64,000 nt of DNA from Arthrobacter sp. Y81 (lineage in GTDB: Bacteria; Actinomycetota; Actinomycetes; Actinomycetales; Micrococcaceae), in contig NZ_PJIL01000002.1 of NCBI RefSeq assembly GCF_002929335.1, forward strand, positions 186,001 through 250,000, read 5' to 3'. The notes beneath the pieces were generated by a model that had not been told where the DNA came from, did not search any database, and worked only from the letters and a program-made list of their open reading frames with translations. The position numbers and the translations under genes are program-made. This document shows positions 26,808-34,621 of this stretch, piece by piece. Position 1 is the first letter of the stretch. Every line of letters begins with the position of its first letter.

Positions 26808-26823
26808 TCTGCATAAATGCACA
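26808..26823. promoter_or_regulatory. Putative LysR-type operator, transporter promoter
   Basis: TCTGCAT-AA-ATGCACA matches the lysR/mmsB palindrome at 23163-23178 in 13 of 16 positions, including all of TGCAT-N2-ATGCA. It lies in the 170-base gap between the metX stop and the transporter gene, on the transporter's promoter side. Confidence 0.62.
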
Positions 26824-26836
26824 TTGAGCCGGCGGG

Positions 26837-27988
26837 CTATGCGAAGAAGTTCTGCCGAAGCTGGGTGTTGAGCTGGCCGATCTCGGTCAGGAATCCGTCG
26901 TGGCCGATGGGCGCCTCGATCACGTGCACCGGTACTTCACCCGGGAGCGCAGCCGCCAGTTCGTGGGACTGGGCGGGGAAATACAGCCGGTCAGTGTCCA
27001 CGGCTGCAATGAAGAACTCCGCCGTGGACTGTGCCAGCGCTTCCTTCAGCGAGCCGCGGCCCCGGACCACGTCGTGGCTCATGAGCGCTTCCGTGATGGC
27101 GATGTAGCTGTTGGCATCGAACCGCCGGACCAGCTTGGTGCCCTGGTGGTCCAGGTAGCTCTCCACCTGGTAGCGGCCGCGATCCCCCAGCGAGACTGCC
27201 TGGAGCGGCGCTTCGCCGCCCTGGGCACTGCGGCCGAAGCGGGTCTCGAACTCGTTCGCGGAGCGGTACGTGATATGCGCAATCCTGCGGGCAAGGGCCA
27301 GGCCGGCTTCCGGCTCGGGGCCGCCGTAGTAGTCGCCGCCGTTGAAGTTGACGTCCTGGCGGATGGCGAGGGTCTGCGCCTGGGCAAAGGCGATCTGCTC
27401 GGCGGTGCTGCTGGCGCCGATGGAAATCACGCCGCAGCGCCGGACCCGGTCCGGGTAGCTGACGGCCCATTCCAGGGCGCGGGCTCCGCCCATCGATCCG
27501 CCCAGTACCGCGTACCAGCTGCCGATGCCCAGGGCGTCTGCCAGCCGTGCCTCGGCCGCCGTCGTGTCCCGCAGGGTGACCAGGGGGAAGCGTGAGCCCC
27601 ACGGCTTCCCGTCCGGGGCAGGAGTGGAGGGGCCGGTGGAGCCGTAGCAGCCGCCCACGATGTTGATGGAGATCACGAAGTACTTGTCCGTATCAACCGG
27701 CGCGCCCGGGCCGGCAAGCTGCTCCCACCAGCCTTCCTCGTCGCTGGCTCCCCTCGTCACGTGGGTGCTGCCGGTCAGCGCGTGCTGCACCAGCACGGCG
27801 TTGGAGCGGTCCGGGTTCAGCGTGCCCCACGTTTCGTAGGCGAGCGTAACGTCGGGCAGGTGCCCTCCCGCTTCGAGGTCAAGGCTGCCGATGCTCAGGA
27901 ACTTGACGGTGCCATCGGGAACTGTGTTGGTTTTCACTTCGTGAACGTTTGTTTCGGGTACACCGCTGCGGGTGACGGCAATCGTCAT
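26837..27988 (-). CDS. metX: Homoserine O-acetyltransferase
   Basis: 383 residues from ATG at 27988; the in-frame extension above it runs into the riboswitch and is not coding. It transfers acetyl from acetyl-CoA to homoserine, giving O-acetylhomoserine for methionine synthesis. The alpha/beta-hydrolase fold shows LVQHALTGSTHV, nucleophile motif VLGGSMGGARALEW, KYFVISINIVGGCYGSTGP and the catalytic His in APIGHDGFLTE. It lies downstream of metY on the same strand, but with its own SAM-IV riboswitch in the gap. Confidence 0.95.
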   Translation of the reverse strand: MTIAVTRSGVPETNVHEVKTNTVPDGTVKFLSIGSLDLEAGGHLPDVTLAYETWGTLNPDRSNAVLVQHALTGSTHVTRGASDEEGWWEQLAGPGAPVDTDKYFVISINIVGGCYGSTGPSTPAPDGKPWGSRFPLVTLRDTTAAEARLADALGIGSWYAVLGGSMGGARALEWAVSYPDRVRRCGVISIGASSTAEQIAFAQAQTLAIRQDVNFNGGDYYGGPEPEAGLALARRIAHITYRSANEFETRFGRSAQGGEAPLQAVSLGDRGRYQVESYLDHQGTKLVRRFDANSYIAITEALMSHDVVRGRGSLKEALAQSTAEFFIAAVDTDRLYFPAQSHELAAALPGEVPVHVIEAPIGHDGFLTEIGQLNTQLRQNFFA

Positions 27989-28036
27989 CTGAGGACCTCT
28001 TCTTCGCGCTTGCCCGCCGCCAACTGGCCGACAGGC

Positions 28037-28118
28037 CAGGTCTTCACCCGGGGCACCCCGCCGCGATAGGAGGGTTGCCGGCCAGCAAGCCGGGGCTGTC
28101 GCTGGCACTCATGACCTG
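28037..28118 (-). promoter_or_regulatory. SAM-IV riboswitch upstream of metX
   Basis: On the minus strand the aptamer runs from CAGGTCATGAGTGCCAGCG through CCCCGGCTTGCTGGCCGG, CAACCCTC and GGGGTGCCCCGGGTGAAGAC. P1 is CAGGTC (28113-28118) with GACCTG (28037-28042). This order of conserved blocks is the SAM-IV consensus known from Streptomyces and relatives, which binds S-adenosylmethionine and represses methionine genes. A 6-bp hairpin (28024-28039) overlaps the 3' arm of P1 and could be the switching element. No U-run terminator is visible before metX, so translational control is possible. Confidence 0.88.
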
Positions 28119-28123
28119 TAGTG

Positions 28124-28129
28124 AGTCTA
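28124..28129 (-). promoter_or_regulatory. Likely -10 element of metX
   Basis: TAGACT on the minus strand, 5 bases before the first base of the SAM-IV P1 stem. The metY riboswitch has the same hexamer at the same distance (29756-29761), although the rest of the upstream sequence differs. Transcription would begin at about the first base of the aptamer. Confidence 0.6.
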
Positions 28130-28253
28130 CGAAATGCGTCCCGGCAATGGCGAAGATTGTGACACCAATATGACTCCCGGCGTCGAGGCGCCGGGAGTCA
28201 TACGGGGTCAGCACTGCGGCGGCGGGCCCTCCCGGGCAGCCGCCGCCGTTCCC

Positions 28254-29570
28254 TTAGGCGCCTTTGGCGGCGCGGAAACCGGCGTCGAGGTCAGCGATGA
28301 TGTCATCGATGTGTTCCAGCCCCACGGAGAGCCGGACCAGACCCGGCGTCACGCCCGCCACGGCCTGCTGTTCGGCGGTCAGTTGGCTGTGCGTGGTCGA
28401 CGCCGGGTGGATGACCAGGGAGCGCACGTCACCGATGTTCGCCACATGGGAGTGAAGTTCCAAGGCGTCCACGAACCGCTTGCCGGCCTCGGCCCCGCCG
28501 GCGATGTTGAACGAGACGATGGCTCCGGTGCCCTTGGGCCCGTACTTGCGGCCGCGCTCGTACCAGGGGCTGGACGGCAGCCCCGCATAGGCGACGGATT
28601 CGACGTCGGACCGGGCTTCGAGCCATTCGGCGACGCTCACCGCGTTGGCAACGTGACGCTCAACGCGCAGGCTGAGGGTTTCCAGGCCCTGGGCGATGAG
28701 GAAGGCGTTGAACGGGGAAACGGCCGAGCCCAGGTCGCGCAGCAACTGGACCCGGGCCTTGAGGATGTAGGAGAGGTTGGCCCCCAGGGCACCCTCCGCT
28801 CCGAGGTCCCGCGCGTACACGAGTCCGTTGTAGGTGGGATCCGGGGTGTTGAAGCCTGGGAACCTGTCCGGGTCCTTGCCGAAGTCGAAGTTGCCCGAGT
28901 CCACGATCACGCCGGCAATCGCACTGCCGTGGCCGCCAAGGTACTTCGTTGCCGAGTGGACCACGATGTCCGCGCCCCACTCCAGCGGCCGGATGAGGTA
29001 CGGCGTGGACAGCGTGTTGTCCACGATCAGCGGCACGCCGGCTTCATGGGCGGTGCGCGAGACCCCCTCGATGTCCAGGACATCCTGGCGGGGGTTGGAC
29101 ACCACCTCGGCGAAGAACAGCTTGGTGTTGGGCCGGACTGCGTCCTTCCACTGCTGCAGGTTGTCCGGATCCTCCACGAACGTCACGGAGATGCCGAACT
29201 TCTTCAGGGTATGGGCCAGCAGGTTGTACGTGCCGCCGTAGAGGCTGGGGCTGGCCACCACGTGGTCGCCGGCTTCGGCGACGTTGAGGATGGCGAACGT
29301 TTCGGCGGCCTGACCCGAGCTGAGCAGGAGGGCTGCCAGGCCACCTTCGAGGCTGGCCACGCGCTGTTCAACGGCGTCCTGGGTGGGGTTGCCGATCCGC
29401 GTGTAGATGGGCGCAAGCTCGGCCAGCGCAAAGCGGTTGGCTGCACTTTCGGCGCTCGGAAACACGAACGACGTCGTCTGGTAGATCGGCAGTGCCCTGG
29501 CACCGGTGGCACTGTCCGGCTCCTGGCCGGCGTGGATCTGGCGGGTTTCGAATGACCAGGCGTTGGACAT
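28254..29570 (-). CDS. metY: O-acetylhomoserine aminocarboxypropyltransferase (sulfhydrylase)
   Basis: 438 residues from ATG at 29570, preceded by AAGGAG. A PLP enzyme that makes homocysteine (or methionine from methanethiol) from O-acetylhomoserine and sulfide. Visible family features are FETRQIHAGQEPD near the start, PIYQTTSFVF, IYTRIGNPTQDAVEQRVASL, and the PLP-lysine segment VVHSATKYLGGHGSAIAG. The in-frame extension to 29744 covers the terminator and riboswitch and is non-coding. With metX it gives direct sulfhydrylation from homoserine. It is the upstream gene of the pair. Confidence 0.95.
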   Translation of the reverse strand: MSNAWSFETRQIHAGQEPDSATGARALPIYQTTSFVFPSAESAANRFALAELAPIYTRIGNPTQDAVEQRVASLEGGLAALLLSSGQAAETFAILNVAEAGDHVVASPSLYGGTYNLLAHTLKKFGISVTFVEDPDNLQQWKDAVRPNTKLFFAEVVSNPRQDVLDIEGVSRTAHEAGVPLIVDNTLSTPYLIRPLEWGADIVVHSATKYLGGHGSAIAGVIVDSGNFDFGKDPDRFPGFNTPDPTYNGLVYARDLGAEGALGANLSYILKARVQLLRDLGSAVSPFNAFLIAQGLETLSLRVERHVANAVSVAEWLEARSDVESVAYAGLPSSPWYERGRKYGPKGTGAIVSFNIAGGAEAGKRFVDALELHSHVANIGDVRSLVIHPASTTHSQLTAEQQAVAGVTPGLVRLSVGLEHIDDIIADLDAGFRAAKGA

Positions 29571-29586
29571 CGGGAAGCTCCTTCTT

Positions 29587-29637
29587 AAAAAGGGCACCTG
29601 TGCCGGAGGCAGGACATGCCGTGGCAGGACCGGTGCC
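29587..29637 (-). terminator. Terminator-like hairpin in the metY leader (riboswitch expression platform)
   Basis: On the minus strand GGCACC (29632-29637) pairs with GGTGCC (29593-29598) and is followed by C and five Us (A-run 29587-29591). TGCC/GGCA arms in the loop can extend the structure. It lies between the SAM-IV aptamer and the metY ribosome site, the expected place for a SAM-controlled attenuator. Confidence 0.55.
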
Positions 29638-29667
29638 GCGCTTGCCGCCCGGCGGATGCCGGAGGGC

Positions 29668-29750
29668 CAGGTCTTCACCCGGGGCACCCCACCGCGGAAC
29701 GAGGGTTGCCGGCCAGCAAGCCGGGGCTCAATGCTGGCGCTCATGACCTG
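29668..29750 (-). promoter_or_regulatory. SAM-IV riboswitch upstream of metY
   Basis: The same aptamer as before metX: P1 CAGGTC (29745-29750) with GACCTG (29668-29673), ATGAGCGCCAGCATTG, CCCCGGCTTGCTGGCCGG, CAACCCTC and GGGGTGCCCCGGGTGAAGAC. The metX and metY copies differ mainly in loops and in one pairing, as expected for a selected RNA. High SAM should reduce metY expression, probably through the downstream hairpin. Confidence 0.88.
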
Positions 29751-29755
29751 GGCCC

Positions 29756-29761
29756 AGTCTA
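29756..29761 (-). promoter_or_regulatory. Likely -10 element of metY
   Basis: TAGACT on the minus strand, 5 bases before the aptamer, as in metX. A weak -35-like TTCACG lies 16 bases further upstream. Confidence 0.6.
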
Positions 29762-29914
29762 GGAACGTGAATATGCGCGTGAACAGCTTTGTGACGAAGG
29801 ACGTCAGCCGTGCGATTTCGTGCGCTTCAGGCTGGCCCGGGAGGACATCCCATCAAGGTTAGGGGAACCTTAGCTGAGAGCTCAATCACAAAGTGCCAAG
29901 ATGAGGGCATGCGC

Positions 29915-30547
29915 ATGGATCACGTCTCTTACGCCTGTGAACAGGATGGCTTGGCAGCCACCACCGAACGTATTTCGTCCGCCCTCGGCGTCGAAGCCGT
30001 AAAGGGCGGGGTGCACCCCCGTTTCGGCACCCGCAACATGATTATCCCGCTCGCCGGGCACAAATACCTGGAGGTCGTGGAGGTCCTGGACCACCCGGCA
30101 TCCGACAAGGCTCCCTTCGGGCAGGCTGTCCGGGCCCGCTCGGCAGCAGGCGGCGGTTGGATGGGCTGGTGCGTCGAAGTGGACGACCTGGCACCGTTCG
30201 AAGAACGCCTGGGCCGTTCGGCCGTCAACGGCAACCGCAAGTTCCCCGACGGCCGCGAACTCGTCTGGAAGCAGATCGGCATCCTGGGCCTCATCGCAGA
30301 CCCGCAGGTGCCGTACATGCTCAAGTGGGAAGGCGATCCGGACCTTCACCCGTCCAACGCCTACGCAAGCAACGTCAAGATGTCCAGCCTCACCATTGCC
30401 GGCTCTGCGGAGCGGGTCACGGAGTGGCTGGGCGAACCGGTGGAAAGGCCGCTGGAGGATGTTGCAGTTAACTGGATCGCCCCGCACGGGACGCCGGGAA
30501 TCCTCTCCGTCACTTTCGAAACCGCCTCCGGGGCAGTAACCATCTGA
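29915..30547 (+). CDS. VOC-family (glyoxalase-like) protein
   Basis: 210 residues from ATG at 29915, which has GAGGG seven bases upstream; the ATG at 29909 is possible but too close to that site. The start MDHVSYACEQDGLAATTERI is the typical beta-alpha unit of a glyoxalase/dioxygenase superfamily domain. LAGHKYLEVVEVLDHPASDK contains the expected metal-side Glu, and a second half-domain follows from about residue 150. The substrate is unknown. It is divergent from metY and convergent with the CPBP gene. Confidence 0.85.
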   Translation: MDHVSYACEQDGLAATTERISSALGVEAVKGGVHPRFGTRNMIIPLAGHKYLEVVEVLDHPASDKAPFGQAVRARSAAGGGWMGWCVEVDDLAPFEERLGRSAVNGNRKFPDGRELVWKQIGILGLIADPQVPYMLKWEGDPDLHPSNAYASNVKMSSLTIAGSAERVTEWLGEPVERPLEDVAVNWIAPHGTPGILSVTFETASGAVTI

Positions 30548-30602
30548 TCCTGATCCACCGTGTGGTCCGTTACGGGCCACGGGCAGCGTGCTGCCCCTGA
30601 AC

Positions 30603-30674
30603 TTCGGCCGCTATCAGCGGGTGCCAAGGACGTCACCCACCGATAGCGGCCGAATCCTTTTAACGGCCGCTATC
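30603..30674. terminator. Three-arm intergenic hairpin between the VOC and CPBP genes
   Basis: TTCGGCCGCTATC (30603-30615) pairs with GATAGCGGCCGAA (30642-30654). The latter can instead pair with CGGCCGCTATC at 30664-30674. On the plus strand TCCTTTT follows the first hairpin, as in a terminator for the VOC gene. On the minus strand the second hairpin includes the CPBP stop codon (30670-30672). A smaller hairpin GGGCAGC/GCTGCCC lies at 30581-30596. Confidence 0.65.
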
Positions 30675-31437
30675 CCAGCCCGATGGCCTTGCCGAAGAGG
30701 CTGAAGCCGACGAAGGCCACGATGTCGAGCAGCGCGTGGGCGATCACCAGCGGCATAACGCGGCGGGTCTTCGTGTAGATCCAGGCAAACACAACGCCCA
30801 TCACGGCGTTGCCGATGAAGGGGCCGAAGCCCTGGTAGAGGTGATAGCTGCCCCGGAGCATGGAGCTGGCGAAGATGGCCAGCGGCATACTCCAGCCGAA
30901 TTTGCCGAGACGGTCCAGCAGGTACCCCACCACGATGACTTCCTCGACGATGCCGTGCCGCACGGCGGACAGGATCAGCACGGGGATGGTCCACCAATAG
31001 GCGTCCAGTGCGCTGGGAATGATGGCGGTGGTGATGCCCAGCGCCCGTCCGGCGGCGTAGAGCCCCAGGGACGGAATGCCGATCAGTGCGGCGAGGCCCA
31101 GCCCCTGCAGCAGGTCCTTGCCGGGACGGGCGAAGTTGAAACCCAGTCTGCGGAAGGCCGAGGCACCGGACTCCCCTGCCGGCCGGTGCTCGGTGAGGAA
31201 GTAGATCACCAGCAGCACCGGCACCAGCGCGAACACAATGTCCAGCAGCTGATACGTGAGGTCGAAGTATTCGCGGGTGCTCTGCGAGCGGTTCAGGGTG
31301 GAGGTGCCCTCCGCCAGGGGTGCGCGCGTCAGCTTGTCCAGCAGTTGCACCACCGAATACACGGCGGACTGCCCCAGCGACAGGCCCAGGACAATCCAGA
31401 CTTCAATCCGCAGACGACGGCGGGAGGGAACCAGCAT
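30670..31437 (-). CDS. CPBP-family intramembrane glutamic protease-like protein
   Basis: 255 residues from ATG at 31437. About seven or eight hydrophobic segments. Motif 1 reads HGIVEEVIVVGYL near residue 160, keeping the paired Glu but having Val where the classical EExxxR has Arg. Motif 2 is in FASSMLRGSYHLYQG and motif 3 in IAHALLDIVAF, giving the metal-type His and Asp. CPBP proteins process prenylated or membrane proteins; the target here is unknown. The upstream in-frame region overlaps the divergent phosphatase promoter. The stop codon is inside a hairpin arm. Confidence 0.85.
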   Translation of the reverse strand: MLVPSRRRLRIEVWIVLGLSLGQSAVYSVVQLLDKLTRAPLAEGTSTLNRSQSTREYFDLTYQLLDIVFALVPVLLVIYFLTEHRPAGESGASAFRRLGFNFARPGKDLLQGLGLAALIGIPSLGLYAAGRALGITTAIIPSALDAYWWTIPVLILSAVRHGIVEEVIVVGYLLDRLGKFGWSMPLAIFASSMLRGSYHLYQGFGPFIGNAVMGVVFAWIYTKTRRVMPLVIAHALLDIVAFVGFSLFGKAIGLG

Positions 31438-31531
31438 GTTCCTATCTTGCCTCCACTTTCTGGTTCTTTCCTGTCCGCGGCGTGCCGACCCTCCGCGGCC
31501 GCTCCCCTGCCCGGGCCTATGCTTGGAGTTT

Positions 31532-32212
31532 ATGAGTGCGCCCGGAAAAATCATCATGATCCGGCATGGCCAGTCCGCCGCCAATGCCGACACCTCCATC
31601 TATAACCGGGTGCCCGATTACCGGATACCGCTGACGGAGCTCGGCCTGGAACAGGCAAAGGCCGCCGGTGAGCAGGTCCGGCGGGAACTGGACGGGCGGC
31701 GGGTGTGTGTTTACGTTTCGCCCTATCTCCGGGCCTACCAGACCCTCGAAGCGCTCAACCTGGGAGCCCTCGTGGAGCGGGTCATCGAGGAACCCCGGCT
31801 CCGCGAACAGGACTGGGCGAACTTCCAGATCGCCGGAGAGATCGAAGACCAGAAGGAACTCCGGAACGCCTACGGCCACTTCTTCTACCGGTTCCGCGAG
31901 GGTGAATCGGGCTCGGACGTCTACGACCGGATCTCCTCGTTTATGGAGACACTCCACCGGCACTGGTCCAAACCGAACTACGCCCCCAACGCGCTGTTCG
32001 TGACGCACGGGCTCACCATGCGCCTGTTCTGCATGCGCTGGTTCCACTGGTCCGTGGAGTATTTCGAGTCCCTCAACAACCCGGACAATGCCGAGGTGCG
32101 GACCCTGGTGCGTACCGACGTCGGCAAGTATGAGCTCGACAAGCCATTCAGCCAGTGGGTGGACCGCCGCGTGGACGAGACCGTCCTGGACGCCCCGCCC
32201 ATGGTTTTCTAG
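31532..32212 (+). CDS. Histidine phosphatase family protein
   Basis: 226 residues from ATG at 31532 with GGAG close upstream. The catalytic motif IIMIRHGQSAANA is at residues 7-19, the distal His is in ALFVTHGLTMRLF and the Glu/Arg residues are in VYVSPYLRAYQTLEAL. It belongs to the phosphoglycerate-mutase-like branch. The tryptophan- and tyrosine-rich middle (HFFYRFREGESGSDVYDRIS) is seen in a bacterial and fungal subgroup of unknown substrate. It is divergent from the CPBP gene, about 95 bases apart. Confidence 0.88.
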   Translation: MSAPGKIIMIRHGQSAANADTSIYNRVPDYRIPLTELGLEQAKAAGEQVRRELDGRRVCVYVSPYLRAYQTLEALNLGALVERVIEEPRLREQDWANFQIAGEIEDQKELRNAYGHFFYRFREGESGSDVYDRISSFMETLHRHWSKPNYAPNALFVTHGLTMRLFCMRWFHWSVEYFESLNNPDNAEVRTLVRTDVGKYELDKPFSQWVDRRVDETVLDAPPMVF

Positions 32213-32239
32213 CCACCCCGCCGCCAGCGCGCCCCCAAA

Positions 32240-33442
32240 TCAGCGGGCGCGGACGCCCGCCCGCCAGACGGCGTGGGTCAGCGGGATGCCCGGGCGGTAG
32301 GCCAGGTGCGTGGCAGAGGGGGCGTTGAGCAGGTGCAGGTCCGCGCGGTGGCCGACGGCGACCGAACCCACCGCCCGTTCGCCGTCGGCGTCGTTCCCCA
32401 CTTCGCGCCGCAGCGCAAGCGCGCCGCCGAAGGTCGCGGCCCGGACTGCCTCGTGGACGCTGAGCCGCATCTGCAGCACGGCGGTGGTGACGCAGAACGC
32501 CATCGAGCTGGTGTACGAAGTGCCGGGGTTGCAGTTGGAGGCCAGTGCTATCGGCACCCCGGCGTCGAGGAGTTCGCGGCCGGGGGCAAGCGGCTGGCGT
32601 GTAGATAGATCACAGGCCGGCAGGCACGTGGCCACGGTTCCGCGAACGCCTGTTCCCTGCCACCCGGCCCAGCTGGCGGCCAGCGCTTCGATGTCCGCGG
32701 CGGATAAGTAGTTCACGTGGTCCACGCTGGCCGCACCGAATTCCACGGCCAGCTGCACGCCGGGGCCTTCGCCGAGCTGGTTGCCGTGCACGCGCAGGCC
32801 CAGGCCCGCGTCTTTGCAGGCCTGCAGGACCCGGCGGGATTGCCCTTCGTTGAAAGCACCCTCCTCGCAGAACACGTCCGCCCAGCTGACATAGGGCCGG
32901 ACGGCCGCCAGCATGGGTCCGCACACCAGGTCAGTGTATTCGTCGGCATCGGCGCCGGCCGGGACCAGGTGCGCGCCGAGGTAGGTCACTTCGTCAGCCA
33001 CCGTGGAGGCAATGCGCGCACTCCGTGCCTCGTTCTCCAGGTCCAGGCCGTAGCCGGTCTTGGTTTCCAGGTAGGTGGTTCCCTGCGAGACGGCCTCGGC
33101 CACCCGGCCCAGGGCCAGCCGGGTGAGGTCGAAGTCGTTTGTGCTCCGGGTGGCTCCCGTGGTCACGGCAATCCCGCCGGCGCTGTAGCTCTCCCCCGCC
33201 ATCCGGGCCTCGAACTCCGCGGTCCTGTCGCCGGCGAAGATCAGGTGCGTGTGCGAATCCACCCAGCCCGGGAGCAGCGCCCGGCCGCCGGCGTCCACGG
33301 CGTCGTCGGCTGCAGGTGCGGCGGCGGCTGGTCCGATCCAGGAGATGCGTTCGCCTTCGATCACCACGGCGGCGTCGTTGAGGACGCGGTGTTCCGCGTC
33401 CTGGGTCATCAGCTCGGCAATGTTGGTGATGAGGGTGCTCAT
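32240..33442 (-). CDS. hutI: Imidazolonepropionase
   Basis: 400 residues from ATG at 33442. Third enzyme of histidine degradation; it hydrolyses imidazolone-5-propionate to N-formimino-glutamate. Amidohydrolase metal ligands are in GWVDSHTHLIFAGDR, LRVHGNQLGEG and ASVDHVNYLS, and the SNCNPGTSYTSSM segment is the family hallmark. hutH, hutU and hutG are not in the window. It is the last gene of tdh-kbl-FAD oxidase-hutI, starting 11 bases after the oxidase stop. Confidence 0.93.
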   Translation of the reverse strand: MSTLITNIAELMTQDAEHRVLNDAAVVIEGERISWIGPAAAAPAADDAVDAGGRALLPGWVDSHTHLIFAGDRTAEFEARMAGESYSAGGIAVTTGATRSTNDFDLTRLALGRVAEAVSQGTTYLETKTGYGLDLENEARSARIASTVADEVTYLGAHLVPAGADADEYTDLVCGPMLAAVRPYVSWADVFCEEGAFNEGQSRRVLQACKDAGLGLRVHGNQLGEGPGVQLAVEFGAASVDHVNYLSAADIEALAASWAGWQGTGVRGTVATCLPACDLSTRQPLAPGRELLDAGVPIALASNCNPGTSYTSSMAFCVTTAVLQMRLSVHEAVRAATFGGALALRREVGNDADGERAVGSVAVGHRADLHLLNAPSATHLAYRPGIPLTHAVWRAGVRAR

Positions 33443-33453
33443 GAGTCCATTCT

Positions 33454-34581
33454 TCAGTGCCGGATGGACCAGCGGGTCGCGGCCAGGGCCGCCGCTGTCC
33501 GGGATGCCGGACTTAGCCCGGTTTCCTCGTCCCAGGCACGCTGCCCCACGGACGGGCCGGCCAGGATCAGTTCCGCGGCCAGTTCCGCAATGCCGGACGA
33601 GGTCTGGAAACCGTAACCGCCCTGACCGGCGAGCCAGAAGAATCCGGTGGCTTCGGCGTCGAACCCCACTACCGGGACGCCGTCGGCGGCTTCGGTGCGG
33701 AGGCCGGTCCACGCAGACTTCACGACCCTGATGCCCATCGTGGTCACCGCGTTGAGCCGCGCCACCAGCGCCTCGACGTCGCCGGGGTAGGGTTTCGCGT
33801 CCTCCGGACCGCTCGGCACGGACTCCGACGGCGAAATCAGTACATCGTCCCCTTCCTTGCGGAAGTAGAAGGACTCGTCGGCAGCCGCCACCATGGGACA
33901 GTCGTCGGGGAGGGAACGTTCGACGTCGACAATCGCCGCCGTGCGGCGGTACGGCTGGAGGCCGAGCTTCTCCACGCCGCTGATCACGGCGAGTTCATCA
34001 GCCCAGGCCCCGGCCGCGTTGACCACGATGCCTGCCTGGAAGGCCTCCTGGCCGGCGCCCAGCTCCCAGCCGGATCCGAGCCGCTGGGCGGAATGGACCT
34101 TGGCCCCGGTGATGATGTCCACCCCGCCGGCTTCGGCCCGCTGCCGGTGGTCCTCCAGCAGCACGGGGGCGTTGCAGGCGAACGAACCGGTGTCCAGGCC
34201 GGCGGCAGTGAAGAATCCGGGATCCAGCACCGGGCAAAGCTCCAGGGCCTCGTCATGCGGGATCCGGTGCATGTGCCCGCTGGCTTCCTCCCGGACCGTG
34301 TCCTCGTCGCCGATCAGCATGAAGCTGCGCGGTGACAGGACGGGCACCGGCAGCTCCGCGTCCCGTGCCGCGATCAGCCCGAGCGTGCGGAGGGTCAGCT
34401 CCTGCACCACCACGGGCCCGTAGCTGGGGATCAGTTGCCGGGCCGACCGGGCTGAGGTGTGGTAGGCCAGGGACTGTTCGGCCTCGACGAGCGCCACACT
34501 GCATTTACCGGCCAGGGCGGAGGCGAGGGACAGCCCGGCAATGCCGCCGCCCACAATCACCACATCGTAATTTGCTGACAT
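33454..34581 (-). CDS. FAD-dependent amino-acid oxidase/dehydrogenase (DAO family)
   Basis: 375 residues. The N-terminal dinucleotide fold VVIVGGGIAGLSLASALAG is intact. FAD-site residues near the C-terminus read FFWLAGQGGYGFQTSSGIAE. The overall layout is that of the D-amino-acid oxidase / glycine oxidase / sarcosine oxidase superfamily. The substrate is not fixed by sequence. Placement after tdh-kbl, which makes glycine from threonine, and before hutI suggests an amino acid such as glycine or a D-amino acid, but this is inference. Confidence 0.85.
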   Translation of the reverse strand: MSANYDVVIVGGGIAGLSLASALAGKCSVALVEAEQSLAYHTSARSARQLIPSYGPVVVQELTLRTLGLIAARDAELPVPVLSPRSFMLIGDEDTVREEASGHMHRIPHDEALELCPVLDPGFFTAAGLDTGSFACNAPVLLEDHRQRAEAGGVDIITGAKVHSAQRLGSGWELGAGQEAFQAGIVVNAAGAWADELAVISGVEKLGLQPYRRTAAIVDVERSLPDDCPMVAAADESFYFRKEGDDVLISPSESVPSGPEDAKPYPGDVEALVARLNAVTTMGIRVVKSAWTGLRTEAADGVPVVGFDAEATGFFWLAGQGGYGFQTSSGIAELAAELILAGPSVGQRAWDEETGLSPASRTAAALAATRWSIRH

Positions 34582-34621
34582 GCCTCCATCCTTGCACTCG
34601 TCAGGACGTCACGTCAGTACC

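Larger units (their letters stand above)
29571..29914. other. 344-base regulatory region between metY and the VOC gene
   Basis: No gene here. It holds, from left to right, the metY leader with a terminator-like hairpin (29587-29637), the SAM-IV riboswitch (29668-29750), its -10 hexamer (29756-29761), and about 150 bases that must carry the plus-strand promoter and ribosome site (GAGGG at 29904-29908) of the VOC gene. I see no further conserved element. Confidence 0.7.

Noticed and set aside
25263..26816. 517-codon plus-strand open frame
   Set aside because: Antisense of the MHS transporter, rich in Gly/Glu/His without domain pattern.
28066..28108. Coding start of metX inside the riboswitch
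   Set aside because: The open frame continues upstream, but the conserved SAM-IV blocks and the ATG with GAGG at 27988 show the leader is non-coding.
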